A stretch of DNA of 64,000 nucleotides from Rhexocercosporidium sp. MPI-PUGE-AT-0058 (lineage: Eukaryota > Ascomycota > Leotiomycetes > Helotiales). The notes beneath the pieces are model-generated. The model was given only the letters and a program-made list of their open reading frames with translations, searched no databases and was not told where the DNA came from. Both the position numbers and the translations under genes were made by a program. The DNA lies in the NCBI GenBank assembly GCA_020746875.1, contig JAGTJL010000013.1, positions 1,922,001 to 1,986,000 of the forward strand, given 5' to 3'. Below, piece by piece: positions 41,226-53,339 of this stretch (positions are counted from its first letter, which is position 1; each line of letters starts with the position of its first letter).

Positions 41226-42772
41226 ATGGCTGCTCCCACATCACCAGCTGTAGGTGATGTACCGCCAGTAGAGACTAGCGTACAGGAGACAGAAGCTGGA
41301 CAAAGTGCAACCCACGTCCTAGATGAGGGAAATCAACTGGTGGCAGACCTGGAGGTATGGAAACAGAATGAGAGGAGTTACAGAGCACTATGTTGACGTT
41401 TCGATGACAGTCGACAGATGACGATAACGATTCTGCTGTTGGAAGTGATGATTCGTAGGGATTACAAAATCAAGCTCGGTGCACAGGTGCTGATTTTAGA
41501 CTCAAGTCAGTCGATCAAAACATCTCTGAGTTCGAGCATCGCACGATATCGTATTGAGAACGGGAGATCTTACGATCAATACAAAGATGGCCGTAAGTTC
41601 CAGATTCAGATTTCGCTTGTTTGACGGACGGTGCTAACACTTGACAGAATATGCCTATCCGAATGACGAGGTAAGTCCCAAAACGTAATCTAAAGTTTAA
41701 TCTGACCCCATTGGAGCTCGAGAAAGATCGTCTTGGTAATAATCAATCGTCCTGGGGCGAATGAACATTGGTTAACACGCATCATTAGATCTACAACCCC
41801 ACCCTTCAAATTGATGATGGATCAAAGTCTCTACCTCTCTCCCATCAAAAAGAACCCCCAAAATGTTCTTGATATTGGAACAGGTACTGGCCTATGGGCA
41901 ATTGAATTCGGTAAATATCTTCAACCACATCGAAGTCTTCGTGGATGCTGACTGATGACTGATGACTGACATACCTCGCAGCGGACGAGAACCCATCAGC
42001 CACAGTCATTGGCACGGATTTGAGCCCAATACAACCTACCTTGTACTTGCAATCATCTTGAGTATGACAACACGCTGACATACATTCAGCGTTCCACCCA
42101 ATCTCTCATTCATGATCGACGACGCAGGCGAAGAATGGGTCTTCCCCCAGAAATTCGACTTCATCCACGCCCGTCAACTCCACTGCGCCGTAGAAGAAAA
42201 GCGTTTGATAGAACAAGCTCTCACGTACCTCTCCCCTCCCGACCCATTCATCAACTGACTCAACCCCGCAGAAACCTCAAACCAGGCGGCTTCTTCGAAA
42301 TGCAGGAACTCTGCTTCCCCAGCACCTGTGACGCCAGCAACCCCCCCACGAACGCCTTCTCAACCTGGAACGCCCTCATGCTAGAAGCATCCATCAAGAT
42401 GGGACAACCGCTCAACAATCCCCCAAAATACGCAGAGTGGATGCGCGATGCTGGCTTTACGGACGTGCATTCCTCGCTGTAAAAATGGCCCTCGAATACT
42501 TGGCCGAAGGGGAAGAAGGAGAAGACGCTGGGGCTGTGGAATATGGTCAACACGCTTGATGGGTTGGATGGCTTTACGATGGCTATGTTCACCAGGGTGC
42601 TGGGGTGGAGTCCGGAGGAAGTTACGGTCTTTTTGGTGGGTGTGAGGGCGGATTGCAAGAATAAGGCTTTGCATAATTATTGGCCTGTGTAAGTTTGATC
42701 CTCGGGCTTTCTTTGTTTATTGAGAGCTAATTCATTCTCAGATACAATACGTATGGCCAAAAGCCGCTTTAG
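41226..42772 (+). pseudogene. LaeA-like SAM-dependent methyltransferase, broken
   Basis: A many-exon gene: 41226-41354, 41411-41454, 41507-41592, 41648-41670 and so on, ending at TAG 42770-42772. The acidic N-terminal part ('SDDDNDSAVGSDDS' region) is followed by 'SSSIARYRIENGRSYDQYKDG', 'NVLDIGTGTGLWAIEF' (SAM-binding motif I), 'ATVIGTDLSPIQP', 'WVFPQKFDFIHARQL' and 'NLKPGGFFEMQE'. This is the TAM/LaeA-like methyltransferase family common in secondary-metabolite loci. Two lesions are seen. The frame slips by one base between 'EKDRL' and 'FKLMMDQSLYLSPI' near 41790-41803, and an in-frame TAA at 42480-42482 separates 'DVHSSL' from the conserved 'KWP' and 'LGWSPEEVTVFL' tail. Alternative splicing could mask the first but not easily the second. 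Confidence 0.72.
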
Positions 42773-43448
42773 AGAGAGAATTACAGTTCACAAAACAACG
42801 TGATACTAACGATCAAGTGATGTTGTACAAGTGTCCTCTTTTCTACTAACACGCCTTCGCAAGGTGGCAGATAATATGCTGATTATCGCAGCTTCAAACC
42901 GTCGGTCTGCTAAGCGCGACAAACTTTCAAGCCCTTCTGCTCCCATGCATTATTACCACTAAACCTGTCCCCATCATCCTTGGACAGCATCGCCCAAAGA
43001 GCCCGAGTTCCTCCAACTCATTCGGTTCTTTCTCTCTCCAGAACACTGGCCTCGAAATTCTATAATGAATCACTATTTAATCTGTACCTGCGGCCGTACG
43101 ATTGACTTGTCTCGTAGGAAATCCCATGGTTTGTTTGATGTCGGATCAAGCGAGAGCAAAAAATAATAACGGTCAACATCACTTCTCCCCTACCGCAGTC
43201 ATGAAAACAAAGCAGTATACGGTATAGATAATCAATATTTGTATCATATCAAATCTACAATACGTGATTACCATCTTATCACCCAATACTCCACCATGCC
43301 GCCCAGGATCCCTCCATCGCTTTCATTCCATTCCGCAGTATTGCCCACGTCATAGCCCAGACTTAAACACGAGTCAAAGTAAGCAAATAACTCCAATCGC
43401 CTCGCCATGCTTTCGCTGCATTCAAATGCAGCTTACAAATCTCGTTCA
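42773..43448. other. intergenic between convergent genes
   Basis: 676 bp between the broken methyltransferase and the stop of RIF1. Open frames here are antisense extensions of RIF1 or short. No feature supported. Confidence 0.5.
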
Positions 43449-46400
43449 TCACGCATCCATGGACGCTCTTCCCCTCTTCTCTGCATCATACAGCTTTCGT
43501 TTGACATCCATGAATATATCCTCCATCTCGTGGACCTCCTGTCTGCTCAACGCAGAGGTCTCGAGATCACTCAAGAGGCTTTGCAGCTTGTCCTTCATGC
43601 TCTGCATTGTCACTCGTTGGGGTTCTGGGGCAGTTGGGATGACCTCTAGCTCAGGCATAACTGCTGGTTCAAATGGCACCTCTGGCTCGACCTGCTCAAC
43701 TGGCTCAGCGTCCGCCTCACGAACAGGCGGTCCCGCGACTGGCAGTTCCGCAGAATGTCGAGAGATAACCTCCTCATCAATATCGTTCTCCGGCTCGACT
43801 GGGCTTGTGTCGAATAGACTGGTCTCGTCGATCCTTGTCTCGTCAACGAAATCGACGTTTGAACTAGTCGCCTCATCCGTGACTGCGGCATCCTCATCCT
43901 CCCCAGCACACTTGGCGATTGATTGCTCAATCTCAAATTCTGCTGCCCCTTGTCTAACGGATGAGCCTTCGAAGCTCTGCCCGACTGCCGGTTCTTTGGC
44001 TGGCGCACCTTCCTCTTCCTCGCCGTTTGACGCAATCGACATTGTGGTATCATCAATCTCCATTTCCTGGCGGGGCGCATCAAGATCCACGGATAGGCTT
44101 TGACTTCGGCCATCCCGACCTGACTCAAGATCAGATGCTTCCTGCGATACTTGGGAAGCTCGTAATGGCCGCCCACGTGTCTTCTTCTTTGCTGGGGATC
44201 TCTTCGCTGGAGATTGCTTTCGGGGCGACGAAGCTGTCACTGTTAATTGAAGTCTAGCAAGGGATGACAAGTACTCACTCTCTGACCTAGCTATGGCATC
44301 CTGACTGTCCGGTATTTCGTTCGAATCGCCACCGGTCTCACTGAGTTTCCTCTTCTTTCCCTTCTTCCTGCCACGCTTGACGCCAGGGCGATAGTGTGCG
44401 AGGCTGGAGGTATCGACAACAATTGTATCCACTGGGTCGAACTCTTGGCCGTCCTCGTCAACAATTCGTTCAGCTGGATTTCCGGTGGGGTTCATTCCAG
44501 GCGTTTCGGGGATGAGAGAAGGAACTGAAGATGATTTGGCTACAGATGTAGAAGAAGCTGGCTCTTTGTCGATGGTGAGCAGATTGGATGTCTTTCTCCA
44601 TGCAAGTTTGCGAATGGGCGATGAATCAATAATTGGAGTTCTTTCCAACTCTTTGGAAGCTGAAGCCCTTGTCTTTCTCCTTGAAGAAATCGGACCATCG
44701 TCGACAAAGGGCTCCTTTCCAGCATGGCTTGATCGATCGCATTGATTGACTGCCCTGAGAAAGCTTGAAACATCAGCAGTGGCATAATAATCCGGTGTGG
44801 ATGGGTTTGAGGGAGCATTCTCTTTGCCCCGATTCGAATGCGGCGACGACACAGCATCTTCGAATACATCTTGCCTATCAGAGGAGGCAGGGCTGAATGG
44901 GGCATCGACGAATTGAGGCGTTTTTTGACCAATTGGAGAGCTGGCAACATGACGAACAGGTGTTGCTGGAGGTAGAGGGTCAAGTATTGGAAACATTGGG
45001 AATTGTTGCGACTCGTGGTAGAGCTGATCGTCTAGTTCTTCTTTGGGTTCTTCTCGACTAAGAATGGTTGTTGGAGGGACGCCATCCTCAACATCGTCTT
45101 CAATCGAAGACTTCAGATGCTCCTCCATTTGACTGACTCTCAATTGTTCTGATGGATCTTCATCCAGAGGTGAGCTGTGGCGTACTTCAGGCGCGAACTC
45201 GAAAGCGGACATGGTGAGATTCTGAAGTGAGTCAACTTGTGCTGAAGGACCGAAAGAGGTGGTTTCATTAGTAGGTTCGGGTTTGGACATGTCCTCATTC
45301 GACAACTCCACATGGCCAGGGAGCTCGAATTTCTCCTCGTCGATTTCGGTTGCAGGGTCCAAATCCATGTTATCAAAACTCCCATTTATCTCTGCAGGCA
45401 CCTCGACTTCTTCCTCCACTTGTCCTCCATCCAAATCCATTACATCTCTCGGTTCAGGTGTTGAGTCAGGAGGAGATGAAGGAACATCCTCATCAATCTG
45501 CTTTAATTCTGCAACAGCAGTGGCGGTTTCGATTGCTGGCTCTGGAGTGTGTTCAAGAGATGGCGAAGAAGACTCAACATACGCAGTCTTCCTCTTGGGT
45601 GCCACTGGTGGTGATGACGGAGGGTCTGATTCTGCCCTAACATCCGGTTCTCCACGGATTGATCTTGTAGGTGTTGGAGATGAAGCAACATAGCCATCGT
45701 CGTCACTGGGGATTGGAAGATTTGGTGTTGTTTGACGTTCATCGGAAGGTTTGGTTCGTAGCTGCGAGGATTGACGGGTGGGAAGTTCCATTTCAGCTTC
45801 CTCGGGCTTCCTCGCCGACTTTTCTCTGGGATTGGGGGTTGATCCCAGATCAGGGAACATGGACTGTTCAGCCTGCTGTCTCTCCTTCGTCTCTTTTTGC
45901 TTGTCCGTCAAAAGCTGAGAATCAAGCACTCTGTCAGCCATTGGCGAGGATTCAACAGCTTCGAACTGGACCTGTGAATCATCATGGCGAATCCTTGGCG
46001 TGACATCCCGCTTTCTCGACTTTCTTCCACTGGATTCGGGAGTGTTGTCTCGAGAACGCTTCAAAGACATATTTCTTCGTGATTCAATGATGACTTGGGG
46101 TGTCGACTGCCTCATGAGTCGCATGATTGAGTCATTTGGAAAACTTGAGAAGCCGTAAGAATCGTCTTGGGTCTCCATGAAGTCAATTGGTTGTCGCTGA
46201 TCGGCAGAGGGTTCTTCCTCAAGGCTCTCCGGTAGGTAGGGGACTTGGACATCTGCGATGGCTCTCAATCGGAGTAAAGCTTCCTTCAGACTCTCGGGAT
46301 ATTCGAAAGTTTCCTCGCAGGATCCGAAAAATGTATTCCAAAAGGTTATCGTACCATTCACAAGAGTTGCATGCTTACTATTGAGGCCAGCGCAGATCAG

Positions 46401-49400
46401 GGGTTCCAAGTCTCGCAATATTGTTGTGCGGTCATACTGGCCAAATAATCGGGGGATCAATTTCTTGACCATGGCCCATAGAGAGGCGACCTGTGAATAT
46501 TAGCAGGTGCTGCGGATTTTGGAAAGAATTACTCACACTCTTTGACAAGACATCCCCGCCAGGTAGTTTTTGGTCGTTGTCCAGGATCCAGGGTTCGATA
46601 CCTGATTGAAACCTGGTCAAGACGGGGAGGAGCAGCGAGGTTGGACATCTGCCTAGTAATCCTGTAAATGTAGATATAACATCGGAGTATTCATGTAAGT
46701 TCTCCTTGGTGAAAGATCCGTACGTCCCGGTGAGAGTCGCACTGGTGTACTGGTACAGGTGAACATATGGATCGAAGGATGCCGATCGTTGATTATGATT
46801 TCCAGTCCCAGAGAGTTTTCTGTGCGCCGAATCAAGTGCCTGACGGTCCTTGGGATAGTTTGACTTTCCGAGGACCAGACTAAGATAGAGCATTCCCTTG
46901 GAACTCAAGATAACACTGGGTACTTGTGGTGTGAAAATCTTGGCAAGTGGTTCAATGACTCCAATAGCTCTGCCGGCATCACCAGCGTCTAGTGTAGCAG
47001 AACTGACCAGTGCGTCGAAGAGGTGTCTCCAGGCTGGAAACGGACCGCTCGGATACAAGCTGACTCCTATCTCCAAGATCTTGACTATATTGAGATACTT
47101 TGTACCAAGAACTTCATCTCCGCTATGTTCGTTGCTGTCTCTTGTATCCACAGCTGTGGTAGCAAATTCGGCAAGTACCTGCCAAATAACTCTCGAAGGA
47201 TCGTTACTTTCAGAAGGCAGGAGGTGTGCGAGACTGTAGACGAGTTTCAGCTGAGCTTTGCTAGTTCGAGCTGTCATGAATGGAGACAGAATGCGATCAA
47301 CCATTCTGTAAAATTGTCGATCATATTCCAGACCAGGCGAGGGAGTAGTCAGGAGCAGTATGAGATGATATAGAGGGGATCTTGTCTCCACACGGTGTTT
47401 GCCTAACACCTGTGAGGGGGTAGCAACGGCAACAAAGGTATTCTGAGCGATACCAAGCAGTTTGTCGGTGAATGGCGTTAATTGAAGACCATCCAGAGAT
47501 GCCGCTGTCAGCACAATATTCTCGAAGCTCCTTGTAAAAGCAATTGTTCGCTGCCCCGTCGAGATGGCGTCTGAGGGCATGAGACTTGCAAGCTTCTCTC
47601 CACCTGTGAGCCAGATCCTGTGGAGCATGCTGAACATGGAAGCTATTGACGACATGGTGTCGGGGTTGATTATGACCTCTCCAACAGCTGGAGATCCGAT
47701 AGATGAGATGAACGTCTTCCAAAGTCTAGAGATTTCCGAATCGTTACCGAGATCCCAGTACAGCAACTCCATGAGAGGATTTAGAACTTTGAACATCCGG
47801 ACGTGATTCCTTCGCAGCCATTTGGGATCTAGTGCTGGTAGTTCTGCAGGTACCATAGGAGTCTGTTGCAAGCTGTCGATTGCCCGAGACTCATACCATT
47901 TCCTGGGGGTTTTCGAGTCGAACAGGGATTGGAGAATGGCACAGGCTTCAACTGCATCCTGTTTGGCAAGTGTTGGGTCGCCCCTAGCCTTTGCAGAAGC
48001 CAAGCAGCCCTTGATAACCGGAACTACGTACTCATCCCAGTAGAGCTCAAGCTGTGCAGAGGTGGACTGTGGCTTGAGGGTGTAGTAAAGGAGGATATGG
48101 ATGCTGCCAAGGCAAGCTTTGCGGCCTGTCGATGACTTGCGTGACTTGAGCTGGGTAAAGAGGACATTACTAACAATCGCCCTGAATTTCGGTGGTGTTT
48201 TCTCGTTGAGCTGTATGGCGAAGATGAGACGATTCCAGGCAAGATTGGCCTCCATTTTGGTGGTGGTGTCGCTCGAGTTGAAACATAGCTGTATGACCTC
48301 AAGAAACGTGCCGAGAAACTTCCATTGTATCAGGGCTTGAGGATTGGATCGAAAAAATAGGATGATGATGCTCCAGATCTGAGGTACTGCTGCACCATCA
48401 CATTCTTTCTTGTTCTTGACCATGCCCTTCAATGAATCGGCATAGAAATCAGCGAAATATCTCTCCTTGGTAACCAGTTTGAATAGATTCGAGACGGTTC
48501 GGGTCGCATTACTTTCCGCCCCAAGCGTAACAGCAGCTTCGAATCCAAAGGCGATGGCAGCAGTCCGAATCTCCCTCAAGCTGCTAAGCATGTCATTGAA
48601 CAGATCCGTGAACCAGATTGTGTTTGCCATCATATGACCTTTCGAGGATCGGAGAAGTGTTCGTAAAATGTTGATTCGAGATAGGTTAATGCTCTTGCCT
48701 TTGATGTGGTCTTCGATGCCATGCAAGGCAAGAATCAGTCTGCAAACTCGCTCTTGTGTCATGACTTTTGTAGAGAAGTTTTGCTGTGCCATGACGAACA
48801 TGAGGTGCTTGATAATCTCCTTGGACGCAGAGGGATCCTCGAATGACTTGATGGCATGCTCGACAACTTGTACAGGGAAATCGGCAGGAAACATCTCTGC
48901 GATGGCTGGTCTCTGCAGGAAACTCGAGAGCAAAACCAGAGCATTGACGACCAATCCAGTATCCGACTTTCCATTCTCCAGCTTCTCTGACAAATCCTGT
49001 GTGACAAACTGACACAACAATCCCATCTTACTCTTCAAAGCCTTCATGTCCGGTATGTTGTCTGACGCCTTCAACAAGCCCGAGAACATCAAGTACGCAT
49101 CCATCTTCGAGGTTCTATCCTTTCCTCCCAATTGTTGTACGATAGAGTCGAGCATTGTGGCGAAGGTTGCGTGATGATGAGGAGGGAGAAGTTTCGAATT
49201 CACACCGTTGATAAGATCTTGTTCATTGCCTCCATTAGAAGATATCTTGAGAATCGATTTCGAGGGTTTTCTTTCGGAGGAGGGAGCCAGAGGTTGCACC
49301 GTACGTCTGATATCCTGCCCGTCATATGAAGCTGTAGGAGGTTCGCTGTAATCCGTTGATTCTGACCATCCAACCTTCTTCTTCCCTGTGCCTGATCCTG

Positions 49401-49638
49401 ATCCTGGTGCCTGGACTGGAGATTCGACGGCAGATGTGCTGGTAGCCGGGGCAGATGCCCGTCTGTAGTTGGGGTCTGCCTTGAAGAACCGACTTATATC
49501 CCCCAGCAAACTGGGCTTTGACTCCTTTACCTTTCCCAGCTTCGATTCGTTATGACTTGACTCTCGCGGAGGAGTTGGCGGCCTGGCTTGGACTGTTGGC
49601 GATGGTGGTGGATTCGAGGCAGCCGCCGACTCTACCAT
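43449..49638 (-). CDS. rif1: Rif1, telomere- and replication-timing protein
   Basis: Two exons on the minus strand: 46537-49638 and 43449-46490, joined in phase 0, 2047 residues. ATG at 49638. A Rif1 N-terminal HEAT-like helical domain (about residues 150-1080, e.g. 'LVVNALVLLSSFLQRPAI', 'RTLLRSSKGHMM') is followed by a long disordered, acidic, Ser/Pro-rich tail and a short C-terminal helix. Near the N terminus are two protein phosphatase 1 docking motifs, K88-V-G-W (an RVxF variant) and S128-I-L-K. Rif1 recruits this phosphatase to late origins to hold back Cdc7 kinase, and also acts at telomeres and breaks. A further 45-nt stretch (44234-44278) has intron signals and stays in frame, so a 2032-residue form is possible. 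Function is from the family. Confidence 0.9.
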
Positions 49639-50486
49639 GGCTGCTGCGAGCTCTGTGGCTGTTCCCCTGTCTTGTAATCCTCATCGAGACTCCCCTTGTT
49701 GACTCGTTACCCCATCTGCCACAGTATATCCTCGCTTTTCGATGTTGCTGTCGAGAAAGAGTGTGAGGGTCGACGGACGGAGGTGGTAGTAGGTCGTGTG
49801 GCTTAGTGAGTAGGAGAGTGGAAGTGGAAATCGCGTGCAACAGTACTACAGGCAGAAAACGCGATGAGGTTTTGGCTTTCTCGAGATCCAGGCGTGTGCG
49901 GCGCGTTGATTGGCGGCATAACCACTTTAGCCTCACCGCCTTCGCTACGATAAAGTCACCTCCTTTCTATCGGTGTTTGACAGTCTCAACTTCACAATTG
50001 AAGATATACCTTTTCTGTAGGATGTAAAGTTTCAATCCGGCAACCAGAAGTTAGGAGAGGTTCATTACTTAAAATCTTGTCATCTGCTCAGTTGGTATCA
50101 AGATCTGTATCGAGTTTTGACTGCGCATTCCTTTTTCTTCGAATCCCTCTCCTCGAAATCGTCTGAAATTGCCTCTACATCAAAGTCCAGCTTTCTTAAG
50201 CAATGATGATTACAGATATGCCCTAGTAATGTCTTGGGTTGCTAGAATGAGAATTGAAGTGTTTGTAGTAACTGATTTGATGACAACGAATTACTTCACA
50301 ATGTATCACAAGTTACCAGCTCTCCCTAACCTCCTCACTCTTCTCTCCTACCAATTACCGGACAGTCTAAATCTCGTACGGCCCATCAGGTATGGATCTT
50401 CCTAGACATATAAGCTCCTCGCCTCGGTGATGAAGACATTCTATTTGAACACAAGGTTTGTTTGGTTGCCAATGACCAATTCCGCC
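49639..50486. other. intergenic, no gene seen
   Basis: About 850 bp holding the RIF1 promoter and the 3' region of the dehydratase gene. No supported coding frame. Confidence 0.5.
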
Positions 50487-51294
50487 TCACGCTCCCCTCT
50501 TCCCCGAGCCGAGGACTAGCTTCCTCTGCCCCAGCATATGCGTATAGAGTATATACCCCACTAAACTCATTAGTCTAATATCACAGAAGTCAATAACTGT
50601 TCAAACGGTCTCTTACATGGTAAATAGCTCATCAGTCCCAGAAGTAAGTACGTTCTATACGGCCTCCCAATACCCTCAGCTTGAGTAAGACAAACATAAA
50701 CCAACCAAGCCTCACTCAAAATCCCAGGCGGATACAACACAACAAACGCACTATATCTATCGACAGATCAGCTACTGCGTAATCGAGAAGGAAACCGGGC
50801 AAGCAGAATCAAAGCAATGACCTTTCAACTCACCTCAACCATTTCATCCACCCCGGAGCCTGCCCCCTCACAATCTGCGCCACAAAAAACCCATACCGAA
50901 TCATCTCACTCACTCCCCAAGCCAACACACACCCAACAAACCCCCAGATCCCTCCATTAATCACATTGGCGACTAATTCGGGAAATCGTCGCATCACTGT
51001 CCACACAACGAGGTTCTTTCCGCCAACTTGGATGGCTGTCGTTATGGGTGATGCACGCACGAGACCGCATGCTGCATGGAGGACTTCTACAACGGCGATA
51101 GATTGGGTTGCCGTGAGTTCGGGGAGGAAATCGCGGTATATGGATATAAGTTGGGCATTTAGGTTGGATCCTGGAGAGTTGCGTGAGGCTTGGGAGGATG
51201 AGAATAGGCAGGAACAGGCTTGGAAGGTTAGATGGAGCCAGAGGAGAAAAGAAATACTGTTGTAAGCAATGAGGTAGAGGTTTTTGGGTGACAT
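50487..51294 (-). CDS. phs1: very-long-chain 3-hydroxyacyl-CoA dehydratase (PHS1/HACD)
   Basis: Three minus-strand exons: 50834-51294, 50617-50756 and 50487-50560, total 675 nt, 224 residues. ATG at 51294. It is a polytopic membrane protein of the PTPLA/HACD family: 'LYLIAYNSISFLLWLH' as the first span, then 'LEVLHAACGLVRASP'-like sequence (here 'VVEVLHAACGLVRAS'), 'LAWGVSEMIRYGFF' and 'WLRYSAFVVLYPPGILSEAWLVY'. The last two blocks include the region of the catalytic Tyr and Glu of yeast Phs1. It should perform the third step of very-long-chain fatty-acid elongation in the ER. The C terminus ends with basic residues. Confidence 0.92.
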
Positions 51295-51799
51295 GGTGAG
51301 GCTCCTGGGATGTGAAAACTCGGGGAAGTCTGTTGTTGAGTGAGATGTGGTGCCTTTGAGGATGGTTCCAGGTTCAAAGTGAAGTTCTCGAGATATCCAC
51401 TTTTCAGTCAGCTGATTTCCTCAAAGACGTCATGTCATTTCATTGATCGCCCTAGAGGAATTTAGATTTGAAGAGATGTATATATGCATAGATGTAAAAT
51501 CTTGCTAGTTTAACTGTTCGCAAATTGTGTTGAGATCTTTTGTTGTTCGTCAATCGATGAAGATTGCTGTGGCGCATTTCTTGGGAACAGTCTGGGGAGA
51601 CTCCTCCTTTGAAATGTAAAATATCTGGGGGGAACAGCAATATGTACGACCAAGGATAAATTATAATTAGCTAGAAGTAGCATTATTATCGTCTGTGGTT
51701 CACAGGCCCATAACGCGACATACTGCCGATGCGAGTCATGTTGACATACTCGGCTCGTCTAACTCCCCCGCTTCTACGCGAAGTCCTAAACATCCCTCC
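51295..51799. other. intergenic, no gene seen
   Basis: 505 bp: promoter of the dehydratase gene and 3' region of the NLP gene. Nothing else recognisable. Confidence 0.5.
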
Positions 51800-52559
51800 C
51801 TAAAACGTAGCCTTTGCAATGTTCCCAGCAAAAGTAGAATCCTTAAACGGCACAGTCGCACTCGCAAAATTCGTCGTCTGCAATGCACTCTTCGCCGCAT
51901 CCGGCAACGACTCCCATGCGATCAAAGGCTGCTGCCCGCCCTGTTCAGCACCAAGCCACATCTGATGATTGACCGGCCAGATACTAAAGTACGATACCAG
52001 TGGTCCTGTCCCAGCAAGTAGGAACAGTTTGCTGCAATTCCAATCGCCGTGAGCTGAGGGACAGACAGCGAGGATGTTCGAGGCGCTGGTGGATGTGCCA
52101 CTGGCGAGCCAAACGATCACACCTTCCCATTCGTGGCGGTGACCGAGTCCCTTTGAGGGCGAGTCTTTGGGCATGTACCAGGAGTACATTATTGCGTAAC
52201 GGCCGTTGGGCCCGTCGACACCACGAGCGTAGATCTGGCCTAGATTGCTACGGCAGCCGCTGTTTTGGGATCCGGTAATTGGGAGGCCCTCGCTACTTTT
52301 GTTAGCGAGAATTACCAGGGGGAGGAAAATCGTACTTGGTATTACCGTTGGCATCAACAGCGGGGTATGGGACACAGCCATTGAGAACTTCGAGGTATGG
52401 CTGGTAGGCTTGATACAGTTGCCCCGTAACATTGTTTGGAACTGCTTCTGGGAGGCCTACGATTGTGCTTGTAGGAAGAGTTGCACGGCGTGATAGAGGG
52501 TTGCCATTGACTGCTGTGGCAGCAAAGAGGATATGTACGACTGCTGTGAAGAATGTCAT
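51800..52559 (-). CDS. necrosis- and ethylene-inducing-like protein (NLP, NPP1 family)
   Basis: Two minus-strand exons: 52336-52559 and 51800-52295, total 720 nt, 239 residues, the usual length for the family. A signal peptide of about 19 residues ('MTFFTAVVHILFAATAVNG') indicates secretion. The NPP1 domain follows, with an early Cys pair ('NGCVPYP' and 'NSGCRSNLG') as in type 1 NLPs and the heptad 'GHRHEWE', which in most family members reads GHRHDWE. NLPs are secreted by plant-associated microbes; cytolytic members damage dicot membranes, while others are inactive there. The Asp-to-Glu change lies in the metal-binding heptad, so activity cannot be assumed. No frame lesion is seen. Confidence 0.92.
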
Positions 52560-53339
52560 TGTAAAAATGGTTGCAGAGGTGATAGAAAGCGGATCAGGAA
52601 GTCGGAGTCTTCTTGTACTTACAACTGTATTTATATCAGCAATTTCAACCCACCCAATGTAACCTCGTGCCAGATAGCTGTGTACAACGTGAGTCTCCTG
52701 ATCCAAAGGAAGTCCCAATAAGGTCAGTCGGCGATACCACGTTCTGGGTACTCCAGAGACGGCCCGGCGTTGTCATCCTAAAAGAGCAGGATATAATCAC
52801 TTTCTGTCAGGGGATAAAATGTCGCGGGGATGCCGACACCAACAGATGCGGGGTGTGGAAATATTACCAAGCCTTTAATCTTGAGTCAATCTGGTTGTTT
52901 CTCCAAGGGTACACAACCGAGGATGTTGTGCAGCGTCGATCTGCTCGCTACAGGATGGTATCTGATGGTGTCTCCAGATGAAATATCCATGGGAAAGGGG
53001 TTGCCGAGCCTCGTGGGCAGTGATTGGCTATTGGCTGCCGAGACTTGGTGGCAAGTTTCTGCAAGCTGAATAGTATGGACCCTTGATAGGTCGAGTCGAT
53101 ATGCATGTAAGCGCCCATCTCTGAGCGAGTTTGCCTTCTATCTAGCTTCGGGAGAGCGACAGTATTTGGTTAGGGGTAGATTTTTAAGTGATAGAAGTAT
53201 CTTCTCGCTAAGAAATGGGAAGCAGTTGATCAGAAGCTACCTACAGCACTTCACTTCAGAATTTCAAAGATTGCAATTGGTATACACTGTAGTTAAACTT
53301 TGAAATTTATACATGGCCGCACCTAGGCATCAGTCCTCA
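52560..53339. other. intergenic, NLP promoter
   Basis: 780 bp without a supported gene; it includes the upstream region of the NLP gene. No clear regulatory motif. Confidence 0.5.

Noticed and set aside
43264..44103. 279-codon plus-strand frame antisense to Rif1
   Set aside because: It is the reverse-strand shadow of the acidic Ser/Glu-rich Rif1 tail and reads as low-complexity Ser/Thr/Ala sequence.
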